A stretch of DNA of 64,000 bases from Hericium rajendrae (lineage: Eukaryota; Basidiomycota; Agaricomycetes; Russulales; Hericiaceae): assembly GCA_033439255.1 (NCBI GenBank), contig CM065878.1:2356001-2420000 (forward strand). Reading direction: 5' to 3'. Position 1 is the first letter of the stretch, and the number at the start of each line of letters is the position of its first letter. The notes below the pieces were generated by a model. The model was not told where the DNA came from. It searched no databases and saw only the letters and a list, made by a program, of their open reading frames with translations. The translations under genes were made by a program, and so were the position numbers. Positions 46,582 through 58,765 of the stretch are shown here, piece by piece.

Positions 46582-46889
46582 ATGGTTTGACTGACTTGCA
46601 TCTGGACTACCCTCGGCTGGACACCTATTTATGTAGATATGCGCTTCTCATTGCTCTATAGCCCTATTCGTTCCGAACAACAACTCTCTTTGACCTTGAA
46701 TTTCACATTCACGAGCATGTCCGACCGTCACGCCGCATCTGAAGCTTCGCATCTGTTGCTTGTGTATAGTTGCAAGGGTCACTACTTTATTTCAATATTC
46801 ATGTACTATGCCAAGATACCGCCCACGTACACCAGTATGACTACATTCATGGAAATGTTCGAGTAGATCAGTACGCGTATGATACATCG
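46582..46889. other. Convergent 3' spacer
   Basis: About 308 bases lie between the stop codons of the CNH-GYF gene and the acyl-CoA ligase gene. It is AT-rich, as expected for overlapping 3' untranslated regions, and shows no repeat. Confidence 0.45.
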
Positions 46890-49544
46890 CTATAGCTTGG
46901 CCATCTCCTTGGCCATCCTCCGGAGGGACGTCTTCAGGATCTTCCCCGTCGAGGTTTTCTGTGGTTGGTGATCAATAAATATCCAGGATTGGAGCAAAGA
47001 TGATGCAACGCACCGGCAGTTCGTCGACAATGGTCACCCATTCCGGTCTGGCAAATCCTGGCAGGCGCTCCTTCACATGTTCTTGGAGCGAGGCCGCGAA
47101 TTCTTTGTGCCTTCCAGCCCACTTCTTCACCGCTTCTGGGCGCAACTGAACAAAGGCCATGGGACGTTCGCCCCACTTCGGATGTTCCCGTGCCACGACG
47201 GAGACTTCAAGGATGTCAGGGTGTGTCGCAAGCTCTGCACTACGCGTTAGCACAATGAAAACAGCAATACCGAGGTATGCACGCTCACCCTGCTCTATGG
47301 CCAAACTCGATGCATTCTAGATGCAACAAGCAACGCGTGAGCGAGAGCGCTCCAGGCGTAACATATGCTAGCAACCTACCTCCCCGCCGGAGATGATGAT
47401 GTCCTTGCTGCGATCCTGTATCGCAATGGACCCATCCGCATACCACACCGCCAGATCCCCCGAGCTGAACCACCCGCCTCTAAAGGCTCGCTTCGTCGCC
47501 TCAGGATCCTTGTAGTACCCGCTCATGACGATGTTGCCCGCCATCGCGATCTCGCCGATGGTCTTCCCGTCCTTCGGCACGTCGACGAGGATCTCGGGCG
47601 ACGCGTGCGAGGGGTGGTCGCCGGGCGGGTAGACGACGCGCGTGGGGTGGGACGTCGCGAACGCGTGGCCTTGGCGCGCGGCGAGCTTGCTGCGCTCCTC
47701 CAGCGGGAGGCTTGCCCAGGAATCCTGCGGGTAGCCGCGAGTGATGGGGCCATATGTCTAGCAGGCTATGTCAGTATGGACTATTTTTAGATTCGGGTCT
47801 TAGGTACCTCGCTGGAAGGACGTGACGGTACGCCAAATCAGCATACATGCCGGAATAGTAGAAACTGATCAGCGTACGTTAAACCGTAGACATGGACGGG
47901 TTTGATCCCTTTCTTCTCAAGCTCCGAGATGAGATGAGCAGTCGGTGCTGCCCCTGCGATGATCGCAGTGACAGGGTGTCCGAGAGGTTTCGCGTCCGGG
48001 TGATTTACGATGGCAATCTGTCAACACCAACTATGGCAGACGTCTCTCACTCCATGCCAGAGAACATACCTCCACGGTCGGAGCGCCACAGTAATGGGTG
48101 ACGCGCGAATGCAGAAGGTGCTTCCAGATAAGGCCGGCGTCGACTGTGCGGATGGTGACCTGCATGCCGGTGAGCGACGCTGGTCACTAGACATGTGTTG
48201 GATATTCACCTGTGTTGCAAAGGCGAAGGCGCAGGCCCACGGATACGTCCAGCCAGCTGCGTGGAACATCGGAAGAACCCTTCAGTGGATTGTGAGCAGC
48301 AGGACTTTGACCGAGAATGAGGACGAGATACCATAGGTATGACGAATGTCTGTCCATTCTGCGAACATATTTCTAAGGACTTCGTTGGGCAGTTCGGCAA
48401 GGGTAAATGCTCACTGTGTTTCATAGGCATTTGCAACGGCCGCCAGATAGGTTCCTACACGGCGATAAGAATTCATGGAAGCACTGAAAATAAAACATCG
48501 AACGGACCTCTTAAAGTTGTGAGTACTCCCTTCGGCTGAAAGCGCGCAGAGTTAATAATAGATCCGTCTAGGCCAACGAGCAGAGCGCACCCTCCCAGTT
48601 GTTCCAGAGCTGACGGTTGCATCAGTACATGTCCAATCCCGAGGTCAAAGACACACTCACGTGTAGTTCAGCGAGCATGGTGTGTTCTCGTTCGCATCCA
48701 TAACAAGTCCTCCCCACCCTCTCTCCCGACTGAGGCGCCTACCAGAACTTAAGAACTGCTCGTACGGGTCACTTGGCAGCCCCGTGTCCTGACAGACAAT
48801 TACTTTGGCTTTGGCGCCCTTCGCGAGGTGCACATACTCGTGGTCAACAAACAGTATCTTGGCTCCGCTGTGCTCCAGAATATAGTCAACCTCCTGTTTC
48901 GTGAGGCGAGTGTTGATCGTTGTGAGAATGCAACGCGCGGCACAGACGGCTTGAAGAGCATCTGTGAAGGGGATCAGGCCTCTGTTCTAGTGTGTGTACA
49001 TTGATGTCACTGACCTGCTATCATCGGACTAGGGTTTATACGTTTAGTCGAGCTCAGCAAGTAAGAGAGAGAACCGCAATGCTCACGAATTGGGAGCAAT
49101 GACTGCTATTCGGTCGCCAGGCTCGATTCCTGCATGTATCAGCGCGTATGCGAGATTCTGGACGCGTTGGGCCCTACACAGTGTTAGGTGGCTGTTATAT
49201 ACAGCACTTGGAAAACTTACCAGACGGCATAGGTGTAGAAGACGGGGTGTGGAACATCAGCGTGCGCTAGAGCCAACTTATTGGGGTATATCTGTGCTCC
49301 ACGCAATAGGAATGCGAGAGGATTCTGTCGGCTCGGTTAATTAGTGAACGTCCTAGGAGTGATCAAGGGAACGTACCAAGGGGTGTAAGTTGACATGAAC
49401 GCCATCGGGGATCTGAAGTGTCAGTTCAGCGTTGGGAGGCGGTATGCTCTCCCGCGTCGGTCGAAAGGCGGCTTGTGCTGCGGCTGTTGTGCTTCTAAGA
49501 CCGCGATCACGGCTCGAAGAACAAATGCACGTACCGAAAGACAT
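46890..49544 (-). CDS. AMP-forming acyl-CoA synthetase/ligase
   Basis: This belongs to the ANL superfamily and would activate a carboxylic acid, probably a medium- or long-chain fatty acid, to its CoA thioester. The ATG at 49544 starts a tiny first exon (MSF); then PPPNAELTLQIPDGVHVNLH, NPLAFLLRGAQIYPNKLALA, AKILFVDHEYVHLAKG, the P-loop NYTSGTTGRPKGVLTT, MFHAAGWTYPWA, VYGLTETYGP-type sequence, and the C-terminal hinge WFSSGDLAVWYADGSIAIQD, RSKDIIISGGE and HPDILEVSVVAREHPKWGER. It ends with the active-site Lys in KTSTGKILKTSLRR and TAG at 46890-46892. About twelve introns. I see no obvious peroxisomal PTS1 at the very C-terminus (AKL would qualify: the protein ends KEMAKL), so the last three residues do in fact match a PTS1-type signal. 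Confidence 0.86.
48591..48609 (-). other. 19-base microexon encoding SGTTGR of the ligase P-loop
   Basis: On the coding strand the upstream exon ends AACTACAC, this 19-base piece reads CTCTGGAACAACTGGGAGG, and the next exon begins CCGAAGGGAGTACTC. Joined, they give NYT-SGTTGR-PKGVLTT. It is flanked by CAG and GTGCGC. Without it the nucleotide-binding motif is missing. Confidence 0.8.
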
Positions 49545-49769
49545 CTTTTCCAGAGACAACTCGAGGATTGAAGAACGGTAGACAACAATTCAGGGAGGCC
49601 AAGAAATATATAGTGCTGTCCCCCGCCTTCCCCCGCATGATTACCCCACACTCAAACCCCGCATTGCGACCCTTAGGGATTTCATATTATCCGGAACCGA
49701 GCTCGGCGTCTCTTTCGTCCGATCCCTCGACATCGAATCTCGAAATCTCACTCTAAGCTGCCCCAAGCC

Positions 49770-49772
49770 AAT
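49770..49772. repeat. Target-site duplication AAT, left copy
   Basis: The three bases just before the terminal CACTG are AAT and match the three bases after the right end at 58841-58843. CACTA-superfamily elements make 2-3 bp duplications. Confidence 0.8.
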
Positions 49773-49785
49773 CACTGCGGAACCC
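49773..49785 (+). repeat. Left terminal inverted repeat
   Basis: CACTGCGGAACCC matches the complement of 58828-58840 without mismatch. Beyond it the two ends drift apart (CCCAAATT against TCAGAATG). Confidence 0.88.
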
Positions 49786-49922
49786 CCAAATTATCTTGAG
49801 CCAAAAAGGGTGCGAATATACGAGAATTTCTACCTTTCCGGATCTGCAGGAGATCTTTTCAGGACCTTTCCAGGTCGAGCGAGAAAGGTGAGATCGACGA
49901 CGAGGTTATGTTTCCCTGACAT

Positions 49923-49935
49923 CCTTTTCGGGTCG
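49923..49935 (+). repeat. Subterminal motif, left copy
   Basis: CCTTTTCGGGTCG is found here and in inverted orientation at 58766-58778. Related CTTTTCCG/CGAAAAG words recur in both ends (about 49957, 50034, 58780, 58796). Such subterminal repeats bind the transposition proteins in plant CACTA elements. Confidence 0.6.
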
Positions 49936-50154
49936 TAATAGCCGGACTTTCCCGCCCTTTTCCGAGCTCGAGAAATGTCATGTTTGTCGACCACTCTGTC
50001 GCTCCAAAAAGTGTCTCTCTTCGTCTCGCACGACTCGAAAAGTGTCCTGGCAGCATGTTCGGGGGGTCATAAGGCATCGGTGAGACCAAGAAATTTCGCT
50101 AAGTCGTCTCGCGGCTTACCTCGTACACGCGCCTCATCCCCCGTTGCATCTTGC

Positions 50155-50985
50155 CATGTCGTATCCCAGCATATCGAACTTGCAGCGCGACGCCCTCAAG
50201 ATCTGCGTGATACATGACGAAGCAATCGAGGTAACGCAATTCCTATTTACCCCGAAGGTCCCGCTCGAGAGGCCTGTGGTAAGTAATATGGTATTTCTTT
50301 TATGCATTACTTCGCTAATTTTATGTTCTGCAGCTGTTCGAGATCATTCGCGCTACCGATGCTCTTGTCAAGGACGAGGAGGAATCCAAACCCAACTTAG
50401 AAGTCACGGAGGCGACGGAGGCTGTCGCTCAGCATGCCTCGCACGCGTCTCAGGCGGCGCCGGCTCCTCCTGTCGCGCCTGTTACGCCTGTCGTGCCTGT
50501 ACCTTCGCAAGTCGTCCCGGCACCCCAGAAGGCCACGCAGGCCGCGTTGCTTACGCCTGTGAGCCCATTCGCCTTGCGCGCCGGGGAAGGAGCCTCGGTA
50601 CCCGGTAAGTGTGACTATATGCGCTTGTTAGATCAATTATAGGCCCTTGCTAATCTCTTTCCAGCTCGCAATGCCACACCCGGTCCATCTGAACAGGCTT
50701 CCACGAGCAGAGGTATGTTTCCGGGCTGATTTCTCATCGACTTTTGGACTAATTTTGCAAACAGTCAGAAAGCTCGCGAGTCCTGCCACCCGCCGCGCCC
50801 GCGCTGAACGTGCCAAGCGCGCCAGGCTCGACCTCTTCGACTTCATCCCCGACATCAGCCAAGGTATCAGCCAGGCAAGTCACGAATACCTGCTCGCGAG
50901 GGTTCACAGCCTGCCGACCTCCATGACGGATAGCGATAGCGAGCCGGAGATGGGTGTTCAAGCGAAGAAAGCACGCACTGGGTAA
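50155..50985 (+). CDS. Small hypothetical gene inside the transposon's left part
   Basis: The ATG at 50155 gives MSYPSISNLQRDALKICVIH, then VTQFLFTPKVPLERPV and, after an intron, LFEIIRATDALVKDEEESKP. An Ala/Pro/Val-rich stretch follows, then a basic segment RKLASPATRRARAERAKRAR and an acidic end DSDSEPEMGVQAKKARTG with TAA at 50983-50985. Three introns splice in frame. The TAA sits in a possible donor (GGTAAGCC), so another 3' exon may exist. The Arg/Lys-rich segment would suit DNA binding. I recognise no family. Its place between the left TIR and the transposase, same strand, makes it an element gene rather than a host gene. Confidence 0.55.
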
Positions 50986-51405
50986 GCCCGTAATGGATGG
51001 AGCAACAATTCGGTAGACATGATGTACTTTTAGTTTGACCGCAGTGTGTAATTCTATGTCTACCCTCAGCTCTGCATGTGTGCAAATACCATCTCGGCCT
51101 CCCTCTCAGAAAACTGAATACCGTCACCTCAAACCGGCAGTAAAGTAGATTTTAACTTCATAGCATCATACCTTCCATGCCATTTCCCTCATATATTAAA
51201 TCTCAGAGCTTAGTACGTGCCGACGCGCGAGATAATCGCGTTTGAACTTGAGCTCTGTGCGATGGTGTCCAACACGTGATGCCGACGCGCTGCGACGCGC
51301 CTTCGTCGTGCCGAATCTGGACGGATGGCGGGTGACACGTCTCGCTTCTTGCTCTCGTCGTCGTGTCTTTGCTTTCGTCTTTGCGCTCGTCCTGGTTGTC
51401 CATCC
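50986..51405. other. Spacer between the two plus-strand element genes
   Basis: This holds the 3' end of the small gene and the likely transposase promoter. The transposase open frame extends upstream to 51325 but that part reads as leader sequence. No repeat is seen. Confidence 0.45.
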
Positions 51406-54400
51406 ATGTCCCAGCTTGTTTGGTGCACATGCGCCAAGTGCAAGGGCGGGAACGCCATCAGCAAGAGCCTCGCGAAATATCACAAACAGGCCACGACGAA
51501 GGAGGCCTCTGTGTCGCTCGCGCCTTCTTCTTCCCAGCCTGTCACCTGCGATGCCCCCTCTCTGCATTCAAGTACCATGAACAGTACTCTCGCATGGTCA
51601 GATATGCACATTGACTTTGGTCCGGGACCAAGTCATCTTGATCAGTTGCCTACGCTATCCGTTATCGAATCTGACATGCTTGCTCGCGGAACGCTCACTC
51701 GTCAAGATCTCAATCTACAACTCTACGGAAGTCAGCTGCCTGATCTGGGGCCAAACTTTGACTGTGCCGAGGACTTACTGGCTGGTGTCAAGATCTACGA
51801 GGTATTGAATCCAGCAAGAGCATCGACATCTCTCCCTCTGAGAAGCTATGAGGCCCATCGCGACCCGTTCACCAAGGAAGACAGGCGTGTTGCACGACAA
51901 TTCGAGGAGTTGTACGATGCCGAAATGGAAAGCGTGCAGAATCAAGATGTGACTACAGTAAGTTCATCTATTGTACGGTTAAGTAAAGTATAGCGATCTT
52001 ACAGAGGACGAGTAGGATCAACAAGTCCATGTACCAGCTGGTGGTGCAACTGAGGCTTACTGGCAGCCTGACTACGAGCTAGACTTTGAGGAAGCCGAAG
52101 ACCCTGCTGACCTCGAGCTCGAAGGCGCCAATGATGAAGAGAGCCAGACTCTGCTAGATGTGCCCCCGCCGACGCTCGCTGACGAGGACAAGGACCCATT
52201 CGCTCCAGAAGACCTCCCGTCTCCTGGCGACGATGGTGACGACGCCCTAGCCGACATCCCAAGCCATGTGCTCTGCATATATTCTCTCGTTACCTGGCTT
52301 CATCTGCAATTCCACCTCCCTCGTATTGCGTGCCATGCCCTCTTGGGTGCCTTCGTGTGTCTTCTTTCATTCCTGGCGCCAGACTTGGAAGAACCCCGCA
52401 AGACTCTCAAGGCTGCCAATCGTGCCCTTGGCTTCGACACGCCCGTCCATATCTTGCCGGTCTGTGCGACTTGTAAGGAGGTATACCCCACCTCTTGCGA
52501 GACTCCAGATACCTGCAAACACTGCGATGCTAGCTTGTTCCTTTCGGACCTGACGCGGCGTGGGCGACAGCGAGAAGGCCGCATCCCAAGCTTCAAGTAT
52601 CCTTACCTGTCTCTGTCGGAACAGCTCCCTGCGGTACTTGCGACACCGGGCATTGAGGATGCTCTGGATGCCTGGCGAGGACGAGTTAGAACCCCGGGTA
52701 AGTATGAAGATATTTTTGATGGCGAAGTGTGTCGTGGACTCCTTGGTGAGGATCGGCGCCCGTTCTTTTCCAATTTGCCAGAGGAGCGCCATGGCCCCAA
52801 AGGAGAGCTCAGGATCGGCCTCACAATGGGAGTGGACTGGTAAGTGTTCAGAGCTTTCCTGCCTTCGAAGATTTATTGCTGACAGTTTTCAGGTTCTCCT
52901 ACATACGCAGCAACATCGCGCCGTCTCATTCGTCCTGTCCGACGTCATTTTCGATCTGCAACTTGCCGCCTGAATACAGGTATTTATCAACCTCTTGTGT
53001 GCTAAGCCTTCAATAATGCGCTCTAGATACAGGACATCTAATCTCCTGCTCACGAGCATCCTTCCCGGCCCTAAGGAGCAGACCGGCGACGAGATTCAAA
53101 GGTTCTTGCGACCAATCGTCAGCGACTTGATTCGACTGTGGAAGCACGGGATCAATGTCGCAACCCCTTCGTGTCCGAATGGTAAGTGCACATGTAGCTT
53201 CAAGGAACATCTCCAAAACATCTCACACGTTTCGTCAGGTCGACGCGTACGAGTAATACTGGTCGCCGTGGTTTGTGATAAACCAGCTGCCCACAAATTA
53301 GGCGGCTTCGGGTCGCACTCGCATACACTTTTCTGTACACGGTGCTGGATCAAGCAAAACGACAAGCTATCGCCCGCGTGTTTCGAAACAAATGGTAAGT
53401 TATTTGCCCGTGTATCTTTGCTTGCTTACCAGATATAATAGCTTTTCCACCTCGCACTGACGAGGAACATCGTGCCCTTGGGGAGCAATATCGAATACTG
53501 AAAACAGAGTCTGCCCGCAAGAAGTTTGTAACAGAAAAAGCCACCCGCTACACTGAATTCTCCCGCCTTCCTTACTTCAGCATAGTTGATCAAATTGTGA
53601 TTGATCCGATGCATAACTTATTTCTCGGTATATGTCTCTAAGGCTGGATCATCGGACAAATTTCTGACGTCGGAGAGGGAACAGGTCTCGTTAAAGGTCA
53701 TTTTTATCATATCTGGGTCCAGGGCAAGGTATTACGCGAGAATCATGAACTGCGAAGACTGCATGAGATGCTCAAAGATGTGCGCCTGTATTCGTCGCAT
53801 GCTGCCGTGTCTGATACTTGCTCTCTCAGTTTACCGTTCCGACATCGTTGGGGAAACTTCCAAAGGACATCGGCATGCCTGCTGGAGGCTCATTGACCGC
53901 AGACCAGTGGTTGCTGCTTGCCACAGTCTACGGTCCCATTGTGGTTAGTAATTAAATATTGTCACTTCTCCTCGCTTCTAATCCCAGTTCAGGTGCCGCA
54001 GCTGTGGGATAGTTATCTCCCAGATGGCGGGGACACCACATTAGATTCACGGAGAACGGCAATCGACAATATTGCCAAAGCAAAAGCCGAAAAGCTCGCC
54101 AAGGCTGCGGCTGCACGCGCAGCCAAGAAGCAGGAGAAAGAAAAGCAAAAGCAACAGGCACCTGCAACAAAAAGGCGTCGAAAGGAAGCAGAGGTGACGT
54201 CTGAGTGTCCTGCTTATTATACCTGGCGTCAACTTGATTTTAGGAGCCGGATGCGACGATAAGCGCAGAAGCGGGGCCCTCAACTGCAACGCCTTCGCAG
54301 ACTCCCATAGATGTTCAGGCTAACTCGCATGGCCCTGGCTTTGTATCTCCTGATGCTGCCGAGCCTACGCAGGCTTCTGGGGACCAATCGTTCTCGCTGC

Positions 54401-55813
54401 ACCGTGATGACCCGTTGAATTTCCTCAAGCTGTCTGCCGCGCTCAAATTGATCATCAAGCGAACACTTACTGTACCTGACCTTGTGCGGGCGGACTCGTT
54501 GCTTCGCGACTACTGCAAAGAGCTTTTGACTGTGAGTGGTCCCTCATTGCTACTCGGTAGAGATTTATTGAGGAGTGTTCACAGTTATATGGACCATCGG
54601 TAATTTGTCCAAACCACCACTACGCCATGCACACGATCGATTTCATCCGAAACTTTGGCCCTGTCCATGGTTTCTGGACGTTCGTCTTTGAACGGCTGAA
54701 CAAGGTCCTCAAGAGTTTCAAATCGAATAATCATGCCGGCGGCGAGCTTGAGACCACATTCTTCCAAGAGTTTCAGAGAACGTGCCAGTCTTCTCGCCTG
54801 GTAAGCATGGACCGCACGTTCAATGTCGTTCTCCGCTGATGTTCCGGTAGCTATATCGCCTAGGTCGCTCTAAGGAAGAGTCCATGGAACAAAAATTTTC
54901 CAGGATCATGACATCTGCGACTCAGGAAGAACGAGGGACAGTCGCGAGCCTTGCTGCAAAATTTGCTGAAGAGAATGACACAGTGGACCCCGACGGTGCA
55001 ATAGATTCTCTATACACAGTTGCTTAGCGCTAACAAATCACTCGTTCTAGTCGGCGTTGCATACAGTCTAAGCCCGCACAAAACTTACCGACCGATGTCC
55101 TCTGAGCTCTATCGCATCTTGCTACGGCAGCTCAACTTGGTTCGACATTACCATGCCGTAACAGAGCGTCCAAAATATGCAGACAGTCTCCCGTTGTCGG
55201 ACAAGGCAACATTCTTCGAATATGTCTTGATCGACGGTGTCCGGTATCAGGCGACATCTGCTAAAGGCATGGCGGCACAGACTCTAATTCAGGCGCAGTT
55301 CTATGATGCTCAGGGCAATCTCCGTCGTGAGAGTGGTGAGCTCATGGAGATCTTCCGGTTCGATGACTTCAAGGGTGAACCCATGTGGTTCGGCCATGTG
55401 CGATGGCATGTGCCCAAGCTTGGCTTCCATGGACGGCTCTGGACTCAATTGTAAGTCCGTTTCATTTCTCTGTCTCGATACCGATGCCTGAAAGCAACAG
55501 TTTCGAAGAAATGGATGTTCGTTTGTGGGAACTCCACGAGTACTGCGAGCCCGACTCGGGTACCATGCCCCCCTTGATTGCTTTGCACTGGATCACGGGC
55601 CACGTCGTGCGCAGCGTTGTCAAAGTGGGCAACGGCAAGGCGTGGGCTACGGTGCCCATCCAACGGGTGCGTTTTTATTTTAGAACCGACGCGCACACTA
55701 AGCCTGCTACAGATGTCACAATCGCGCTAAAATTTTGTATTTCACATGTATTAATACAGTTTGTTCTCGTACACATGCCACAAGTCCATGTGATCGCGTA
55801 TCGTTGCTACTGA
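51406..55813 (+). CDS. Plavaka/Tnp2-like DDE transposase
   Basis: This is the catalytic protein of the element. The ATG at 51406 gives MSQLVWCTCAKCKGGNAISK, a short Cys motif usual at the start of these proteins. Next are CATCKEVYPTSCETPDTCKH, a zinc ribbon, then the core: GLTMGVDWFSYIRSNIAPSH with a likely first Asp, NLLLTSILPGPKEQTGDEIQ, VVCDKPAAHKLGGFGSHSH, FCTRCWIKQ, and VIDPMHNLFLGLVKGHFYHI with a second Asp. A Lys/Ala-rich helix (AKAKAEKLAKAAAARAAKKQ) precedes NHHYAMHTIDFIRNFGPVHG and the C-terminal ADSLPLSDKATFFEY, GYVRWHVP-like FGHVRWHVPKLGFHG and WATVPIQR. Ten or so introns are in phase. Near 55010 the frame changes between DGAIDSLYT and LLSANKSLV; two missing bases in an AC repeat would explain it. 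Last stop TGA 55811-55813; the real end may be earlier. Confidence 0.86.
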
Positions 55814-55847
55814 GTCCTTTACAAAGCGAGGCTGCTTTCCTCATCCA

Positions 55848-58434
55848 TCAAGCCTCGTCCGCGGAATCCTCCTCCAACTCATCAAGCATTTGCTTCACTT
55901 GCTTACTCACGTATTTGTCAGGTTTAATCTTCTTTTCCCATCCACTGTTCCACCACGGCAAGTCCTCGAGGACGACGAAGCTCTTCTGGGTCTCTTTCAA
56001 GAATCGGCGTCGCACCATGCCATGACGCAACTTGACAGTAGAGGCCCCAGATGGCTCGCGATGGCTCCTCTCCGTCGGAGGGGCCTCGTATGTCTCTGTC
56101 GCACCCTTTCCATTGTCGACCTTCTGCTTCTTCTTGGGTGGTCCTTCGGGAGTCTCTTCCGTATCCTCCTCGAGGAGGAAGTCCATGGGTTTCCCGGCCT
56201 TGCGCAGGTACGTGATATAGTCAAGGAGTCGTAGGAATCGGACGAACTAACCCGAATATGAGCGCAGTGCACATTAAACAGAGGTAAAACTCACCAGCTT
56301 GCGCCTGAAGGCCAGCTGCTTGATCATCCAAGACTTCCTGCCAGCTTGTACGTCGTCACGCCTCTGCCTTATCGCCTCCGTCATGGCATCTTCAGGTACG
56401 GAGACTATGTCCGAGCCGTAGTCCGTTCCCACGTACTGCGCAGCATCCTTGACGCCAAGTTTCTGCTCGAATATCTTTGCCGATTCTCGCCTGTCGTTCG
56501 CTCTCTGGTCACAAGTAAGTACTTCGTATCATCTGTCTCATTGCAGGATTTACTTGCCGTTTTTCGGCGCTGACGCTGCCGTGTACCCCTTTGATTGTTC
56601 TCAACCTTCCGCTGACCTGCTTCCGTGCTTCGGCGCTGAACTCCTCCGGCTACATATTGGAAGTAGGACTTAGCCATAGCTGCGGCGATTGAGGGAGACC
56701 TAGATTTCTTGGGTATAGCACGAAGCCCTCCGTTCTTCTCGAGACACTGTTCGATAATTGGCTGAGCACGTAAGGTCGTTTATCTCGCAGCGCACATACT
56801 CACCTCGTCGTTTTGGAAGACCCGCTCGACCAGGTACTCCAGAAAATCAATGTTTACTTTCGTATCGACCCTGGCGAACCAGTCCGGATACCAGGTCGTC
56901 ACACCATCTTGCACAACCTTCCCGGACTGGTCCTTCGGGGCGTTAAGTAGGTCCGTCATCTTATCGCTATCTGTTTTATTGCAAGCCTCTTTATGAAAAC
57001 CGCAGAGCTTCCAAAACAGGTCATGGAGAAGGGTCTAATGTGGAGACCGTGAGTACTAAAGTCCATCCGACCACAATCAAGACTTACTTTCAACTCCCCA
57101 TGATCATTACTTTTCACAGGTTCGGCCTTCTTTCTCCCACTCCCGCTGGCACTGGCGCTGCCGTCTGCATCGTCCGTGGCTTCCGCAGCTGCCGCTGCAT
57201 GAGCTTCTAGGCTTGTTATCCTGGCGACGATGTCTTCAAAAATTGCGCGCGCTTGGGCTGATTCCGCTGCCTGGCGAGTCTCGCTAACCGTCTGCCTGTC
57301 GATCTGGGTGTCTATGGCTGAAAGGAAGGTGCTGAGGATTGCGGGGGTATACTCTGCACGGAAATTCATAAGTCCCCTCATCAATTGCGCGTTCTGGCTA
57401 AGTAAAGGTGTTTTCTTTCTAGCTTCTTCGAGCATATCCTTGACCTGATGCGTGATGACGCCATGGGCAGGTGCGAGGGAAGAAGACCGCGACGTGTCTG
57501 GAGACGAATGGGACATATCTTGTCCAGAGCGCGGGGTCTCGGGTGATGAAGGCGACGTGTTCGGCAATACATGGTTCAAGGGTGGCTGCATGTATGCTTG
57601 GGGGCACGCGCTCTGTGCCGGTGTAGCTGGGTTCGCTGTCAGGCTGGTGAGCTGACCTTGATGACCGGGTATATGCATACTAATCGTGGTATTGTTTTGC
57701 TGAAAGCCGTTGGCCTGGGCGGCGCCTTCCGTCACAGGTGTCCTCGGAAGCGCGTCGCTATGTTCACGGTCACGGCGCTGCGTTATGAAACCATCGGTGA
57801 GTATGCAGCCTCTTTCAACGAGAAATGAATGCCTTACATTGAATTCCGGGCTCAGCGATCGGCTACTCGCCGGCGTTTCTTGTCCATTGATACCGGCAGG
57901 TGTTCCCTGTGGTGATTGTTGAGACTGACGGACGTATTCTGCAGATCAGAACTCACCATCATACCACCAAAAGCATGCGCAGGAGACGGGAGAGGCCGAG
58001 GCGGAAACGTGAAGCCCTCCTGAAGCAAGCCAAGGGCGCTGGGCTGTGACGCGAACCAGATGGTAAGCATCCTCTGGCGCGCATATGTACACTTTGCTCA
58101 CCATCTGCACGTCGTGTGCAGCCTGGGCTGCGGTCGCGCCATCAACGTGCAGCATAACGTTGGCAGCGCGTCCTAGCTGGGGCTGTTCGGGCGGTGCATA
58201 CATGCCGCCATGAATAGCCTGCACCGCGCCGTCAAGCTGGGGCAAGGCTCCGTAGTAGCCTCGCGCTACCCCCCCTCCCTGGCCAAGATCAGGCCCTTGC
58301 AGCTGCTCAAGAAGACTCGCCTGCCCGTGGATCAGCATATCAACAAGCCAGTACAATATTTGCGTGGTACGTACAGGCCCGCGAAACTGCGGCGCTGCAT
58401 TCATCGCTCGCTGATCTTGCTCTTGTTGATTCAT
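55848..58434 (-). CDS. Second large gene of the transposon, convergent with the transposase
   Basis: The ATG at 58434 gives MNQQEQDQRAMNAAPQFRGP, then LYWLVDMLIHGQASLLEQLQ. After a Pro/Ser/Thr-rich middle (TSPSSPETPRSGQDMSHSSP) comes a helical part: DMLEEARKKTPLLSQNAQLM, LMNFRAEYTPAILSTFLSAI, SETRQAAESAQARAIFEDIV and ITSLEAHAAAAAEA. A charged C-terminal half has WYPDWFARVDTKVNIDFLEY, KSRSPSIAAAMAKSYFQYV, TEAIRQRRDDVQAGRKSWMI, GPPKKKQKVDNGKG (a nuclear-localisation type signal) and DLPWWNSGWEKKIKPDKYVS. TGA at 55848-55850. About seven introns splice in phase and the frame looks open throughout. I know no family. Position and orientation resemble the accessory gene of plant CACTA elements, but no sequence relation is claimed. 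Confidence 0.68.
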
Positions 58435-58765
58435 ACTTACAAATCTTTAGGTTACTGGGGCACTCGAGATGTTTTCTACGGGGCTGTGGAGGGTGTGGGT
58501 GGTGCAGAAAAGCGGGGTAGAGCGGGGGCGGGCGAGGGCAGGGTACCAGAGCTGTAACCTTTTTCGATTCTATCCTACTTAATTACATGTCTTTTTGGAT
58601 CCCTGAATCAAGTCTGAAAAGAGTATATGGGTTGCTTGAAACCTCAGACAGTTGAACTTCTTCGTGCCGAAAATGTCATCAGAAAAGGTAGTCTATTTGA
58701 CTCTATACAGCACGATAGAGTAAAAATCCAGATCACTTTCTCGACGCGATCAGAGAAGCTCACAC

